This document shows positions 1-24,662 of a stretch of 64,000 nt of DNA, piece by piece. The position numbers were made by a program, and so were the translations under genes. The notes under the pieces are model-generated. The model did not search any database. It saw only the letters and a list, made by a program, of their open reading frames with translations, and had not been told where the DNA came from. Origin of the DNA: Hemicordylus capensis (lineage: Eukaryota > Chordata > Lepidosauria > Squamata > Cordylidae); contig NC_069659.1 of NCBI RefSeq assembly GCF_027244095.1, positions 348,928,250-348,992,249 on the forward strand, written 5' to 3'. The stretch's first letter is position 1. Every line of letters starts with the position of its first letter.

Positions 1-197
1 CCTTTGGGTAGAGCTGGATATGGCATCCCTGTGGGGCTGTTCTTTGGGTCGTTCTTGGTCCCATGGGTTGTCCTGCGAGCTGGAACTGGCTTGATCTACT
101 ACATAGGCCAGGGGTCCTCAACCTGGTCCCAGAGGTTCACCTCAACCTGGACCCAAAGGCCTTTGGAGGGTCCCCCTCCCCAGCTGCTGCAAGTTAA

Positions 198-405
198 GCC
201 AGAGTGGTGTAGTGGTTAGAGTGCTGGACTAGGACCGGGGAGACCCGAGTTCAAATCCACATTCAGCCATGAGACTAGCTGGGTGACTCTCTGGGCCAGT
301 CACTTCTCTCTCGGCCTAACCTACTTCACAGAGTTGTTGTGAAAGAGAAACTTAAGTATGTAGTACACCACTCTGGGCTCCTTGGAGGAAGAGCGGGATA
401 TAAAT

Positions 406-407
<2 letters not shown>
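198..407 (+). mobile_element. tRNA-derived SINE, type A (A/B box, GGGATATAAAT tail)
   Basis: The A-box region (TGGTGTAGTGGTTAGAG) and B box (GAGTTCAAATCC) are intact. The body ends CTCCTTGGAGGAAGAGCGGG ATATAAATG and runs into a (TAA)n array. The tail resembles LINE L2 ends. It has inserted into an older repeat whose halves flank it at about 95-197 and 458-590 (same family as 17356-17809). Confidence 0.85.

Positions 408-457
<50 letters not shown>
407..457. repeat. (TAA)n microsatellite
   Basis: About 16 TAA units directly follow the SINE tail and most likely grew from it. Confidence 0.95.
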
Positions 458-589
458 TTTAACATGTAGGTTCTTGAGGGCACAAAATTACACCACCCAG
501 GACAGACTAAAGAGGATCTGGGGGCCCACCAGGGGTGTGCAGGCCCTGGACTTTGGCCCCGAACTCCAGGGGTAAGAGCACCACTGGCT

Positions 590-668
590 GGGGCCTGCTC
601 CAGATGTTGTTGGACTACAACCGCCATCATCTCCTGCCCCAATGGATGATGGGATTTGCAGTCCAATG
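590..668. mobile_element. Palindromic hAT-like MITE remnant
   Basis: CAGATGTTGTTGGACTACAA and its inverted partner GATGGGATTTGCAGTCCAATG form a shortened copy of the commonest foldback MITE of this window. Confidence 0.6.
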
Positions 669-688
669 TCTTTTGGAGACCCAAGGGA

Positions 689-995
689 GCGGAGAGCTCG
701 TCTTGTGGTAGCAAGCATGACTTGTCCCTTTAGCCAAGCAGGGTCTGCCCTGGTTGCATATGAATGGGAGACTAGAAGTGTGAGCACTGTAAGATATTCC
801 CCTCCAGGGATGGAACCACTCTGGAAGAGCTTCTAGGTTCCAAGTTCCCTCCCTGGCAGCATCTCCAAGATAGGGCTGAGAGAGATTCCTGCCTGCAACC
901 TTGGAGAAGCCTCTGCCAGTCTGGGTAGGCAAAATACTGAGCAAGATGGACCAGTGGTCTGACTCAGTATATGGCAGCTCCCTATGTTCCTATGC
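689..995 (+). mobile_element. 5S/tRNA composite SINE, copy 1
   Basis: The head (AAGCAGGGTCTGCCCTGGTT, GAATGGGAGACT) matches the internal promoter part of 5S rRNA. It is followed by a tRNA-Ala-like middle and the tail CTGACTCAGTATATGGCAGC. It lies in the CLCN2 intron before the first exon of the window. Confidence 0.85.
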
Positions 996-1113
996 AACCC
1001 CTGAAATGGGCCCATCTGCCTGGATATCTGCCTGGGCTGCTGAGCCCGGATGCTTCTCGAATGCTTGCCCGCCCCTCCCCTACAAGCTCGGAGCTCTCCC
1101 TGGGACACGATGA

Positions 1114-15812
<14,699 letters not shown>

Positions 15813-16865
15813 TGCCGGAGAGAGCGAGCGTCTGCGTGCCCTGCGGACAGGTCGGCGTTGCCACTGCGTGGCTGTTGCGCCTGCCTCTGTCGTCAGAGGG
15901 GACCATGCGCCGCCTTCGAGCGCAGTGACTAGTGACCGCACCCAGCGACTCACAATAGGCCGTCCGCCTCGAGGACAGAGTGACCCCAAGGCTCACGGGG
16001 CAGGCGTTGAGACTTCTCCCCATTCTGGAGCCACCACAGACTTCTCTTCTGGAGGAGAGGAGACGCCTTCTGGTCAAGGGCGAGAAGAAAGTTTGAACTT
16101 CTCACCAGCCTCGAGCCCCAGTGGGGCATCTGCTTCCTGGAATTATGGAAATCCTCCACTTGATGCTGAAGATGCACCCTTCTCAATCCTGGGGACCTGT
16201 TGGGGTGTGTTAGCCACATGGCCCGTGGTCCCCTTTCACCATGCCCTCCAGCTGCCACCCTGGCCTCCCTCCATTTTGTGATGGGAGCCAATTAGGTGAG
16301 GGGAACCCGTCACAAGGTCTGGGAGAGGGAGATGATGAAATGGGGTAAAAAAGGTGAGTTGATTTTTAAAAAAGAAAATCCTTCTGGTCACCTCCTCTCC
16401 CTGTGCAGATCACCCCATAAGCTGAGAGGAGCGTGCCACTCCTTCCTTGGCAGGCTTGGGCCCTGTTGGCCAGTTGTGTGGGGTGGGCCCCAGCCTGGCT
16501 TGGTCTCTTTCCCCCTCGCTCCAGCACCTCAGTCACGGTCATGCCTGCCAGCCCTCCTTGCCCCACTTGCATTCCGTCCGTGCATCTCGGCCCTCTGGTT
16601 TAGGGAGGGCCTGCTACTATGACAGGGTCTTGCTCTTATTAATGATATGTTTGAACTTTGGATGGAATCAGGTGGATCTCTGAGCTACTGATCCCCAGAA
16701 CCCTCTTCTTCCCTCTCTGTGGAGCCCACCCTCTTCCTGAGTCCAGGGGTGAGGAGAATGGCGCTGGAATCTGAGATGTAAATACAGAGGTTTTTTTATA
16801 TTAATTTAATAAAAAAATGAATTACAACTAGAGCGCTAAAATAAACCAAACTGATGAGTGACTGG
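15813..16865 (+). other. CLCN2: CLCN2 3' UTR
   Basis: About 1.05 kb of mostly single-copy sequence follows the stop. I recognise no interspersed repeat in it. It ends in an AT-rich stretch with two polyadenylation signals. The cleavage position is inferred. Confidence 0.75.
16808..16845 (+). terminator. CLCN2: Two polyadenylation signals of CLCN2
   Basis: AATAAA occurs at 16808-16813 and again at 16840-16845, just over 1 kb after the stop. Either could be used. The following sequence (GATGAGTGACTGGTGTTT) is GT-rich, as expected of a downstream element. Confidence 0.75.
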
Positions 16866-17134
16866 TGTTTACTTAGACCACACGGTACGACAGGGACCGG
16901 CTTCCAAGGCCTGGGGCTTGAGCACACGCTGTGGGGTGGGAGTTTCAAATCCAGGAGACGAAGGGGGCCGCGTTCCTGATGTTTGAGTCATCTTTGGCCT
17001 CCAGTTTTTGACATTTTAATTGCTGTGTTATCGCATCTTCCCCTGTGAGCGTCCCAGTTTATGTATTTCATTTTTATCCCGTCCTTGCTCCAAGCAACGG
17101 ATGTGGTTTTCCTTCCTCTCCCATGTTGCAGGTA

Positions 17135-17202
17135 GCCCAGATAGCTCAGTTGGGGGAGCCTTAGACTCTCCCAGGTCCCTGGTTCGATCCTGGGTTTCAG
17201 CA
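17135..17202 (+). pseudogene. tRNA-Phe-like relic without an anticodon
   Basis: GATAGCTCAGTTGGGGGAGC, TTAGACT and GGTCCCTGGTTCGATCCTGG match the D arm, anticodon-stem start and T arm of tRNA-Phe(GAA) in order. The bases carrying the anticodon loop (normally GAAGATCTAA) are replaced by a shorter CTCCC. The acceptor stem has two mismatches. It has A- and B-box words but cannot be a working tRNA. Confidence 0.7.
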
Positions 17203-17355
17203 ACTGTGGCTTTTTCTGCTGCAATCTTAAACTTTGATCCAAATAGCGAAAATTCTGCTTTGCACAGGTCAGTATCTAAGAAGCTGCGTTTGCCCTCAAA
17301 ACGCCAGCATTAGTTTGGTGATGGAGCCATCGCGTGGAGAGCCGCTGCCAGTCAG
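17203..17355. other. Intergenic, with start of a SINE tail
   Basis: Little is recognised before 17336, where GCCGCTGCCAGTCAG is the first part of a SINE tail. That tail resumes at 17810 after a MITE. Confidence 0.45.
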
Positions 17356-17809
17356 CAGAGGTGCACCTAGGTAATTTTGGAGCCTGGACCTATTGGCCTT
17401 TGGAGGCCCCACCCCCAGCCTGCTGCAAGTTAAGCATCATCCCCCTACACACACACACACACACACACACCATGACACGCAGTATTTTGAATACGTGGGT
17501 TCTTGCAGGCATGCACCCCAACTGAACTCACAAGAATGTAAAACAGGTATATTTATGCAAAGGTGCAATAGCAGAAACATTTCAACACACAACTTAACAT
17601 CTTTCAGTCCCACATATTTTTCTCCACTCCTCCCTCCTTCTCTAAAGCAGAGGTCACACTCAGTGCACATCACAGCCACGCTTGGCCATCTGGCACAGTG
17701 CAAGCATGGTGACCACACCACCCGGGACAGACTAAAGAGGGTATGGGGGCCCCAGGGGATTGGAGGCCCTGGACTTCAGCCTAGAAGTCCAGGGGCAAGA
17801 GTGCCTCTG
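17356..17809. mobile_element. hAT-like non-autonomous element (type H) with (CA)n
   Basis: Ends CAGAGGTGCACC and GTGCCTCTG are inverted. It carries a (CA)n array at about 17446-17471. The SINE tail around it continues on both sides. A second copy, split by a type A SINE, lies at about 95-590. Confidence 0.65.
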
Positions 17810-18504
17810 CCGGCCAGTAGAGACAGGACTGAGCTAGATGGCCCCACGGTCTGACTCCGTAGAAGGCAGCTTGCTGTGTTCCTTCCTGTGCACCATTGCT
17901 CCAGCGGCCGTGCTCTGTCCTGCTTGGATGCTGATGCTGGCCTGCCTTTCCTCCCCCTCGCCGGGTCTCTCCTCTGTCGTCTCTTGGCTGGCACGAAAGG
18001 GCCGGTGCTGCGATCACGACGCGGCGCATCAGGCACGCTCCGCGTCGGCCTCGGTGTGTGATCCTCATTAACCCGCCTGGAGCTGCGGCTTGCTGGCCTG
18101 CCGCCTCCCTTGACCCGGCGACCTCTGGGCCTGGCTGTCAGCATCTGGCTCACCCTCTGCCTGCTTTGCTAGGCTCGGCGGAGTCCTGAGAAGGACTTTG
18201 TGGTGACCTTGCCGCTTAATGAGGTCCGCGTTGCAGGAGCAAGAGAGGCAGATGGAGGGAGACTCTCAAAGGTCAGCCGGGGAGCGCACACCATACGGTC
18301 TGTGCGTGCCCGTTGCTGTTGCTCAGCTTCCAGCTGGGGCTGCTGTGGATAGAAAATTGCTCCTGTTTGCAAATGGCTTATAGGACTCACGTGTCTTCAA
18401 GGCTGAGCTATCCCACGAGTCTGGACACGACTCTGGATGGCCAAGCAGAGTCTGGATAGTTTTCGCTCGAGGATGCTGTATTTGTGTCCTGTTATTAGTG
18501 GGGA

Positions 18505-18941
18505 GGAGAGCTGGTCTTGCAGTAGCCGGTCCCCATTGCTAAGCAGGGTCGACTTTGGTTTGCATTTGGATGAGAGAATACATATGAGCCCTGGGAGATA
18601 TTGCCCTTAGGACAGGGCTGCTCGGCTTTGGCCCTCCTGCAGAAGTTGGCCTACGATTCCCATAATCCCTGGCTATTGGCCACTGTGGCTGGGGATTATG
18701 GGAGTTGTGGTTCAAAAACAGCTGGGGGCCCTAAGTTGAGCAGGCCTGCCTTAGGAGATGGGGGCATAGCTCAATGAGAGAGCAAGAAGGTCCCAGGTTC
18801 CCACTCTGGCATCTCCAGGTAGGGCTTGAGAGAGACTCCTGCCTGGAACCTTAGAAAGCCACTGCCAGTCAGTGTAGACAAGACTGAGCTAGATGGACCA
18901 AGGGTCTGACTCAGTGTAAGACAAGCGTCCTATGTTCCTAA
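18505..18941 (+). mobile_element. 5S/tRNA composite SINE split by a MITE
   Basis: The head lies before 18612 (TAAGCAGGGTCGACTTTGGT, with GCATTTGGATGAGAGAATAC). The tRNA-like middle (GGGGGCATAGCTCAATGAGA) and tail lie after 18749. The middle here keeps a readable tRNA A box, which supports the dimer origin. Confidence 0.85.
18613..18748. mobile_element. hAT-like MITE (type F), 8-bp target duplication
   Basis: A 136-bp palindrome with ends CAGGGCTGCTCGG and GAGCAGGCCTG, flanked by CCTTAGGA at 18605-18612 and 18749-18756. Confidence 0.9.
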
Positions 18942-19651
18942 AGGGTTGGACTAGAAGGCCTTCAGCTAGTCAGGTACAGAAGCTTAGGAACCAATGTTTT
19001 CTTTTTTATTAAGAGATCTTAGGACTCCGTTTCCTCAGACGACACCTTTTCTCATCTGAAACCGGATGTTCTCTGGCTCCACACAAATACAGAGAAGCCA
19101 AAGAAGAGGGCGTTTTGGCCGTAGAGTTCAGCATCATGAGAATTTTGCCTTAATTTTTAAATCCAAGTTTCTAGTCAAAGCATGAAGAGTCATAGACCAC
19201 CTTTAAGTCTGTGAGCGACACCTGTTGGAATCTATGACGGTGGAATAGGAATCAGTGGAGATACTTCCATTTTTGTCTAAACAAAACTTAGCCATTTGGT
19301 ATTCTGTTTGTAACATGATCTCTCTCCTAAACACTGGAATTTGCCGAACATTTTTAGGACATTCTGCTTTTCCAGTCCAGCTTGCCATCAATCAACTTCT
19401 CCACCGTGAATAAGTCTCAAAAAAGCAATCAGTACAGTTGCTACCAGTAGGACGTGGTTACAGAATTTACCTCTACTGGTTCTGTATTCCCTGATATGTT
19501 TTCCAGAGCAGAACGCAGCCTGTTGGGACCTTAGGCAATAGTGGCTGAGACCGAGCCGTTGTCAGGGTCCCTAAAGATAAGTGCCACCCAGAAATCCTGA
19601 CCACGAGAACTCTTTGCCCAGTCCTTTAGCAGCTTTTTCAGCCTTTTTCTA
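18942..19651. other. Intergenic, nothing recognised
   Basis: About 700 bases between CLCN2 and the HSPB7-like gene. I see no exon and no repeat that I can name. Confidence 0.4.
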
Positions 19652-19659
19652 CTACTCAG

Positions 19660-20481
19660 TGGGGATGTTCACGAACTGACAGATGGCCGGTTCAGTGGTG
19701 GAGAGAGTTACCTTTAAGGAGCAGGGAGGGTGCTCTTCCCTCCCCCTCCCACCCCGTGCTGCCAGTAGGGATGTGGAAACAGGTTCAACGTCAATTGTGT
19801 TTGATGTCGAACCTCTTCGGTTCGATGGTTCGGGGTCGAACCGAACCATCCCGTTTGGTCCGGCCCTGGACCGAGCATCTCCCAATTGTTTGCGGGGTTC
19901 ATGGACTTTTTAATTTTTTAATTTTTTAATTTTTTAAAAAATTACTTACCTCCTTTGGGGGAGTTATGGGAGGCGGGGGGGGGTCTGCGGAGGTTCCCCC
20001 CTCCCCCGCCAGCCTCCCTTACAGCCCAAACCGGCCCATTCGGCCAGCTCTTCGACCCGTTTGGGCCTTCCCCCCTCCGGCGCGGCGGCCATTATGGAGG
20101 CCACCATGCCTGCGCAATTGGCTTCCGTGTGGCCTGGGTCTGGACTCGAACCGAACTGGGCCAGCTGGTTCCGTGCACACCCCTAGCTGCCAGCGCTGTG
20201 CTCAAGATCACTGGTGCAGGGTGGCAGTATACCCTCTTGCCACCCTGGTCAGCGTCAGGCCGGAAGTGGCAATGGCTGCTGCACGTGCATACATTGCACA
20301 TCTGATGCTGGCCAGGGCAGTAAGAGGGTCTGCTGCCACCCCATGCCGTGCTGGCGGGTGGGGGAGAGCACCCTCCCTGCTCCTTAAAGGTAACACACAC
20401 CCCGCTGCTGAACAGACCAGACTGCCAGACCGATTCGGAGGTCCAGAAAAAGACATCCGAACTGGTTCGTGCACATCCCTA
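19660..20481. mobile_element. hAT-like MITE, outer element, 8-bp target duplication
   Basis: Terminal inverted repeats TGGGGATGTTCACGAAC and GTTCGTGCACATCCCTA are flanked by CTACTCAG (19652-19659) and CTACTCAA (20482-20489). Without its insert it is about 394 bp. Inside are further inverted words (AAGGAGCAGGGAGGGTGCTC and complement). Confidence 0.88.
19766..20185. mobile_element. hAT-like MITE nested in a relative, 8-bp target duplication
   Basis: A 420-bp element starting TAGGGATGTGG and ending CCGTGCACACCCCTA, flanked exactly by GCTGCCAG (19758-19765 and 20186-20193). Its termini resemble those of its host element. Confidence 0.9.
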
Positions 20482-20626
20482 CTACTCAAGGGGCTTGTTC
20501 TCATGATCAAAAACAGGGTTGGGAGAGCACCCAGCCAGGGCAGGAGAGGCGTGTGGGCTCCCGATCTGTGGCTGTGTGTTTGCAAAGATCAAGGCAGGAA
20601 GAGGAGAGTGAGATGATTGGGTGGGA

Positions 20627-20944
20627 GCCGCGAGCTGGTCTGGCGGTAGCAAGCAGGAGTTGTCCTCTTTGCTAAGCAGGGACTGCCCTGGTTACATTTG
20701 AATGGGAGACTACATGGGAGCACTCTAAGATACTGCCTTTAGGAGATGGAGCTGCTCTGGGAAGAGCACCGTGTATGCTTGCCTACAGAAGATTCCAAGT
20801 TCCTTCCCTGGCAGCATCTCCAAGATAGGGCTGAGAGAGACTCCTGCCTGCAACCTTGCAGAAGCCGCTGCCAGTCTGGGTAGACAATACTGAGCAAGAT
20901 AGACCAGTGGTCTGACTCAGTATATGGCAGTTTCCTATGTTCTT
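20627..20944 (+). mobile_element. 5S/tRNA composite SINE
   Basis: Full length with 5S-like head, tRNA-Ala-like middle and CTGACTCAGTATATGGCAGT tail. Confidence 0.88.
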
Positions 20945-21703
20945 AGGACAAGCATGGCCAACTCACATCCTGTCCCCAGCATTATATCAATGGTGGGCAA
21001 AAAGGCATCCTTCCATGCGCCCATAGGGTAATTCTTCCCTCCTCCTATCTTAATCTTTGCAAACACACAACCGCTTAATAGGGTGCATGCATTCCTCAGC
21101 CCTGGGTGGGTGCTGCTCCCACCCTGCTTAGGGTAATGAGAAAGCCTTAAGATCTGTAGTCTTGCCTAATTGTGGTGCTGGTGATTTGTCTAGTTTTTTC
21201 AGGCTGGAAACAGATTCCTTCCCTCCCATCCCCAGAAGCTGAATTATGTGCTAGATCCCTGCAGGGGAAGATTGTGTCTTGGGAACTGGCCTTCATCCAT
21301 CATGAGAGGATTCTAGGAAATCGGGACTTGGGTCTCTCTCAAGCCCAGATCTTGCTGTTCTCTTCTCCCATTCCAATTTAGCCCTACTTCATTTTCATTT
21401 CTGGCCAGAGTTCTCTTTGCCTAGTCAACAGAGTCCAAGCTGCCCTTCCGGGAGCGGTGTGAGAAAATGTTGAGCCAGGAATCCTGGAGAGGGGAATAGA
21501 GAGGCAAGCGGAAATAAAGTGAGAGTCCTATAGAGATGTAATGAGCAGCTGGCATCTCCTCCGAAGGCACAAGGCAAGTAGCCAGAGCTGACGCCTCCTC
21601 TGCCAAAGTCATCTTGCGGCATCTTTTTAAAAAGGACTTTAGAAAGGGCCTGCTCAGCAGCAAAGAAGTGCTTTCAGATGCGCGTGAGTATGAGGTTAGG
21701 GCA
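20945..21703. other. Intergenic, nothing recognised
   Basis: Apparently single-copy sequence of about 750 bases. No conserved reading frame is seen. Confidence 0.4.
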
Positions 21704-21960
21704 GGGATTCTCAAACGTGGGTCCCCAGATGTTGTGGACTCCCATTCCCATAACAACAGCCCTGCTGGATCAGGCCCAAGAAGGCCCATCTAGTCCAGCG
21801 TCCTGTTTCACACCATGGCCCACCAGATGCCTCTGGGAAGCCCACGGGCAAGAGGTGAAGGCACGCCCGCTCTCTTGCTGTTGCTCCTTCTGGTCATTGT
21901 GGCTGGGGATGATGGGAGTTGTAGTCCAACAACATCTGGAGACCCAAGTTTGAGAACTGG
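21704..21960. mobile_element. Palindromic MITE split by a CR1-like LINE end
   Basis: MITE arms at 21704-21758 and 21890-21960. Between them lies a minus-strand CR1-like 3' end (ACAGCCCTGCTGGATCAGGC at 21760). Confidence 0.75.
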
Positions 21961-22154
21961 ACAGGTTAGTGGGGGGGATAGGGATAGCAGTGAAAAACAA
22001 ATGCTGGAGATTCTGGTGGTAAAGTACCCATGTATTACATTGAGATTGTGCAAATCCAGCCAGCGCTATGCAACTCCACATAATGAAACTCGGAGCCCCT
22101 TTGGTGAGATCTGAAAAGTGATAGACACACATGGGCATTGGCTCTGGAGAAGGC

Positions 22155-22257
22155 TTGGGCCCCCAGACGATGATGGACTACAGCTCCCATCATTCCCAGC
22201 TACAGTGGTGGCTGGGGAAGAGGGGAGTTGTAGCCCCACATTTGGAAATTCCTGCTC
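22155..22257. mobile_element. hAT-like palindromic MITE
   Basis: Arms GGGCCCCCAGACGATGATGG and complement around a short centre with GGCTGGGGAAGAGGGGAGTT. Confidence 0.65.
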
Positions 22258-23361
22258 TAGGTCATGTGGTTCTGGGATGACATTCTACCCAGATTGCTGG
22301 GGAAACCTACTCCACAACCCAAAGGATGCTAGCCCTATTCACACACTATGTAAAATCTGTGTACAGCTAGAAATCTGTACGTAGGGACAGTTATTCACAT
22401 GCTATGTTGCATGCAGGCACTGCAGTCCACTACCTGTCTGTATCCTGCACTGGAGGGGTCTGTACCCAGGTTCACTTTTCTCACTTTGAAAGTGAACACA
22501 GGAACAGACATTCACATAAAAACATCTGAACGAAGGTACAAGATAATGTCTGGACAGGGATGCTGCAAGGGCGGCTCCAGAATGAGGTGGTGGGGTGTGC
22601 GTGTGTGCATGTGCACGCACGCATGCGCAAACAACCCCTCAGAAAAGTAGCTCCTCCCCCAGCTGCCCCCCATTTCTGTTTCTGTGCCCTCACAAAATAT
22701 GTTTTCTGGTGCCACTCAGAGGCTGTGGTCCTCTCTTGTTCTGCAACAGCCCTGTGCAGAGATGCTCTGACTCCCCCCTCCGGACCTTGGGGCCCCCGTC
22801 CGTGGCCTCCAAGTTCTGAGGGGCCTCCAAATGACTGGGGCGCCTCCTACAGCCACGCCAAAGCTGCCGTGTGGCCAAGAGGTGGCTGTGGGGTGGCGTG
22901 AGCCAAGTAATCAACCTCCTCCCCCCCCCGTGGCCGCAATGGGAGCGACCGCAGGGCACGTCCTCTCTGACCAGCGGTTGCTGTGAACTGCGTGGTGGGC
23001 CTGTGCAGTTCACAGCAGCTGCTGGGCAGAGAGGATGCGGCCAGTGGTCACTCCCCCATCGCTGCCACCAGTGCCCGGCGGGGGAAGGAGGTGGACTATT
23101 CAACTCCCCACCACCACCGCAGCCACCTTTTGGCCGTGCGGCGGCTTCTTCCTTTTTTTAAAGGCACGTTGGTTAGCCGCAGCAGGAGGCACCCCCAAAG
23201 TAGATTTGGGGGGCCTCATGGGGGGGGCGCCTGGCAGGGGGGAGGCCTCACGGAAGGGCTGGTCCAGGTGCCAAAATCATCCCGGTGCACCCATGGCGCT
23301 GTGTACCTGTGGGAAGATTCACAGCATGCCTATGCTGTGCCAAAGGGGAAAGGCTGGGGCC
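22258..23361. other. Intergenic, GC-rich, with MITE-like pieces
   Basis: TATTCACACACTATGTAAAA (22321) and TTATTCACATGCTATGT (22391) resemble termini of the elements at 45751. From 22840 to 23260 the sequence is GC-rich with inverted words (GCTGTGAACTGC, GCAGTTCACAGC at 22979-23014). No gene recognised. Confidence 0.4.
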
Positions 23362-23550
23362 AGAGTTCAGTGGTAGAACATCTGCCTTGCATGCAGGAGG
23401 TCCCCGGTTCAATCCCTGGCAGCATCTCCAGGGAGGCCTGGGAAAGACGCCTGCCTGGAACCCCGGAAAGCTGCTGCCAGTCCGTGTAGGCAATACTGAG
23501 CTAGATGGACCAAGAGTCTGACCTAGAAGGCAGTGTCTGATGTTCCTGAG
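23362..23550 (+). mobile_element. tRNA-Ala-type SINE (no 5S head)
   Basis: Head CAGTGGTAGAACATCTGCCT TGCATGCAGGAGG with B box CCGGTTCAATCCC, joined to the same tail as the composite SINE. It is the tRNA-only form of that family. Confidence 0.8.
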
Positions 23551-23643
23551 GTCCAGAGTGCCAAAGGTGGCCTCCGCCTGTCTTAGTCCAAGTCAGGACT
23601 CTTGGGAACAGAACCTGTGGCTGGGGAGTAGTCTTAAGAGAGA

Positions 23644-23776
23644 CACCCCATTCACATGATCATGCATAACTGGGTACAACCTCTGACCTGGGTATGCGTT
23701 ATGTGTGAGCGCACACAATCATGCATACGAAGGTCAGAGGCTGTACCCAGGTATGCATGGTTGTGCGAATGGGGTG
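23644..23776. mobile_element. 133-bp foldback element
   Basis: Arms of about 46 bp, CACCCCATTCACATGATCAT.. and ..ATGCATGGTTGTGCGAATGG, pair almost fully, and the centre is itself palindromic. A MITE or an aberrant hairpin copy of one. Confidence 0.7.
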
Positions 23777-24013
23777 AGAGGATTTCACACAGCCCTGGGG
23801 CAAGAAAGCAAGAATAATGTGAGCGACAGCAACAATTCCACTTGGAAGTAGAGGTCTTCCAAAGGGAGGAGCAGAGGCTCTGCATTGCAAGGCAGAAAAC
23901 AGGAGGACCTCTCGTGTTCCAGCTGTAGCGCCTGTGGTTTCTGCACTCAGAGCAAAGCTTCGGAGGACCTCCTTTTGCAAGTCTCCCACCACCCAGGGCA
24001 GCCCTTCAAGGTC

Positions 24014-24019
24014 TTTATT
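24014..24019 (-). terminator. Polyadenylation signal of the HSPB7-like gene
   Basis: The minus strand reads GGAATAAAGACC here, about 470 bases after the stop. It is followed by a GT-rich stretch (CTGGGTGGTGGGAG), a typical downstream element. This is the first AATAAA past the stop on this strand that I see. Confidence 0.65.
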
Positions 24020-24296
24020 CCCACCTAGCACTGAAGTTGTCTTCTGGAGGGGTAGGCACTGCAGCAAAAGGGAAGTTCCTGGGGACAGATCCTAACCAGC
24101 ACGCACTGCTACCAAAAATCAGCAGTGCATGTTGCAATTGGCAGTGCATGCAGTTCTGCAGCAGTTCATCATGAGACATCGGACTTATTGAGAAACACCA
24201 ACCAACCAACCAAAGCAGGGACAAAGCCACTGGCTGAGCCAACTCTACTGGGAGTGGTGTGCAGCAAGGTGGGGTGGGTGCAGCAAGGTGAACATG

Positions 24297-24488
24297 AGAA
24301 CACAAGAACAGCCCTGCTGGATCAGGACCAAAGATGCCCATCTAGTCCAGCATCCTGTTTCGCACAGTGGCCCACCAGATGCCGCTGGGAGCCACAGGCA
24401 GGAGTTGAGGGCATGCCCTCTCTCCTGTGGTGACTCCCCTGCAATTGGGATTGAAAGGCATCCTGCCTTGGAGGCTGGAGGTGGGCTG
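24297..24488 (-). mobile_element. CR1-like LINE 3' end forming a host 3' UTR
   Basis: Same orientation as the HSPB7-like gene. On the minus strand it runs from CACCTCCAGCCTCCAAGGCA to CTGATCCAGCAGGGCTGTTC, aligning with 40210-40402. It begins within a few bases of the stop codon. Confidence 0.85.
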
Positions 24489-24662
24489 TTAGAGCTTGAC
24501 CTCGGTGCGGTAGAGGGGTGGCGGGGACAGGAGTTGCCGCTTGGCCGTGATGACCAGCATGCCCGAGTCGTTCAAGGAGCAGCTGATGGAGAGGGGGTCC
24601 ATGTCTTCCGGGAGCTGGCACTTGTGGGTGAAGGTGTTGGAGACTGTGCCATCTTCTGCCAC
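24489..24662 (-). CDS. HSPB7-like exon 3: end of the alpha-crystallin domain and stop
   Basis: The acceptor is GACCAAACAG. It encodes [20 protein letters not shown], the GMLVITAKR strand and the RTEVKL end, with TAA at 24491-24489. The stop lies at the very edge of a CR1-like LINE 3' fragment in the same orientation, which forms the first 190 bases of the 3' UTR. Confidence 0.93.
   Translation of the reverse strand: MAEDGTVSNTFTHKCQLPEDMDPLSISCSLNDSGMLVITAKRQLLSPPPLYRTEVKL

Noticed and set aside
4-219. 71-codon open frame at the left edge
   Set aside because: It shows no match to the ClC-2 residues expected before the first exon and its right part is a repeated sequence also seen at 17356. 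It is not the preceding CLCN2 exon.
689-800. A 5S rRNA gene
   Set aside because: Only the internal promoter part matches, the same fused structure occurs many times and each ends in a SINE tail.
19966-20616. 216-codon plus-strand frame
   Set aside because: It lies in nested MITEs and shows no protein family signature.
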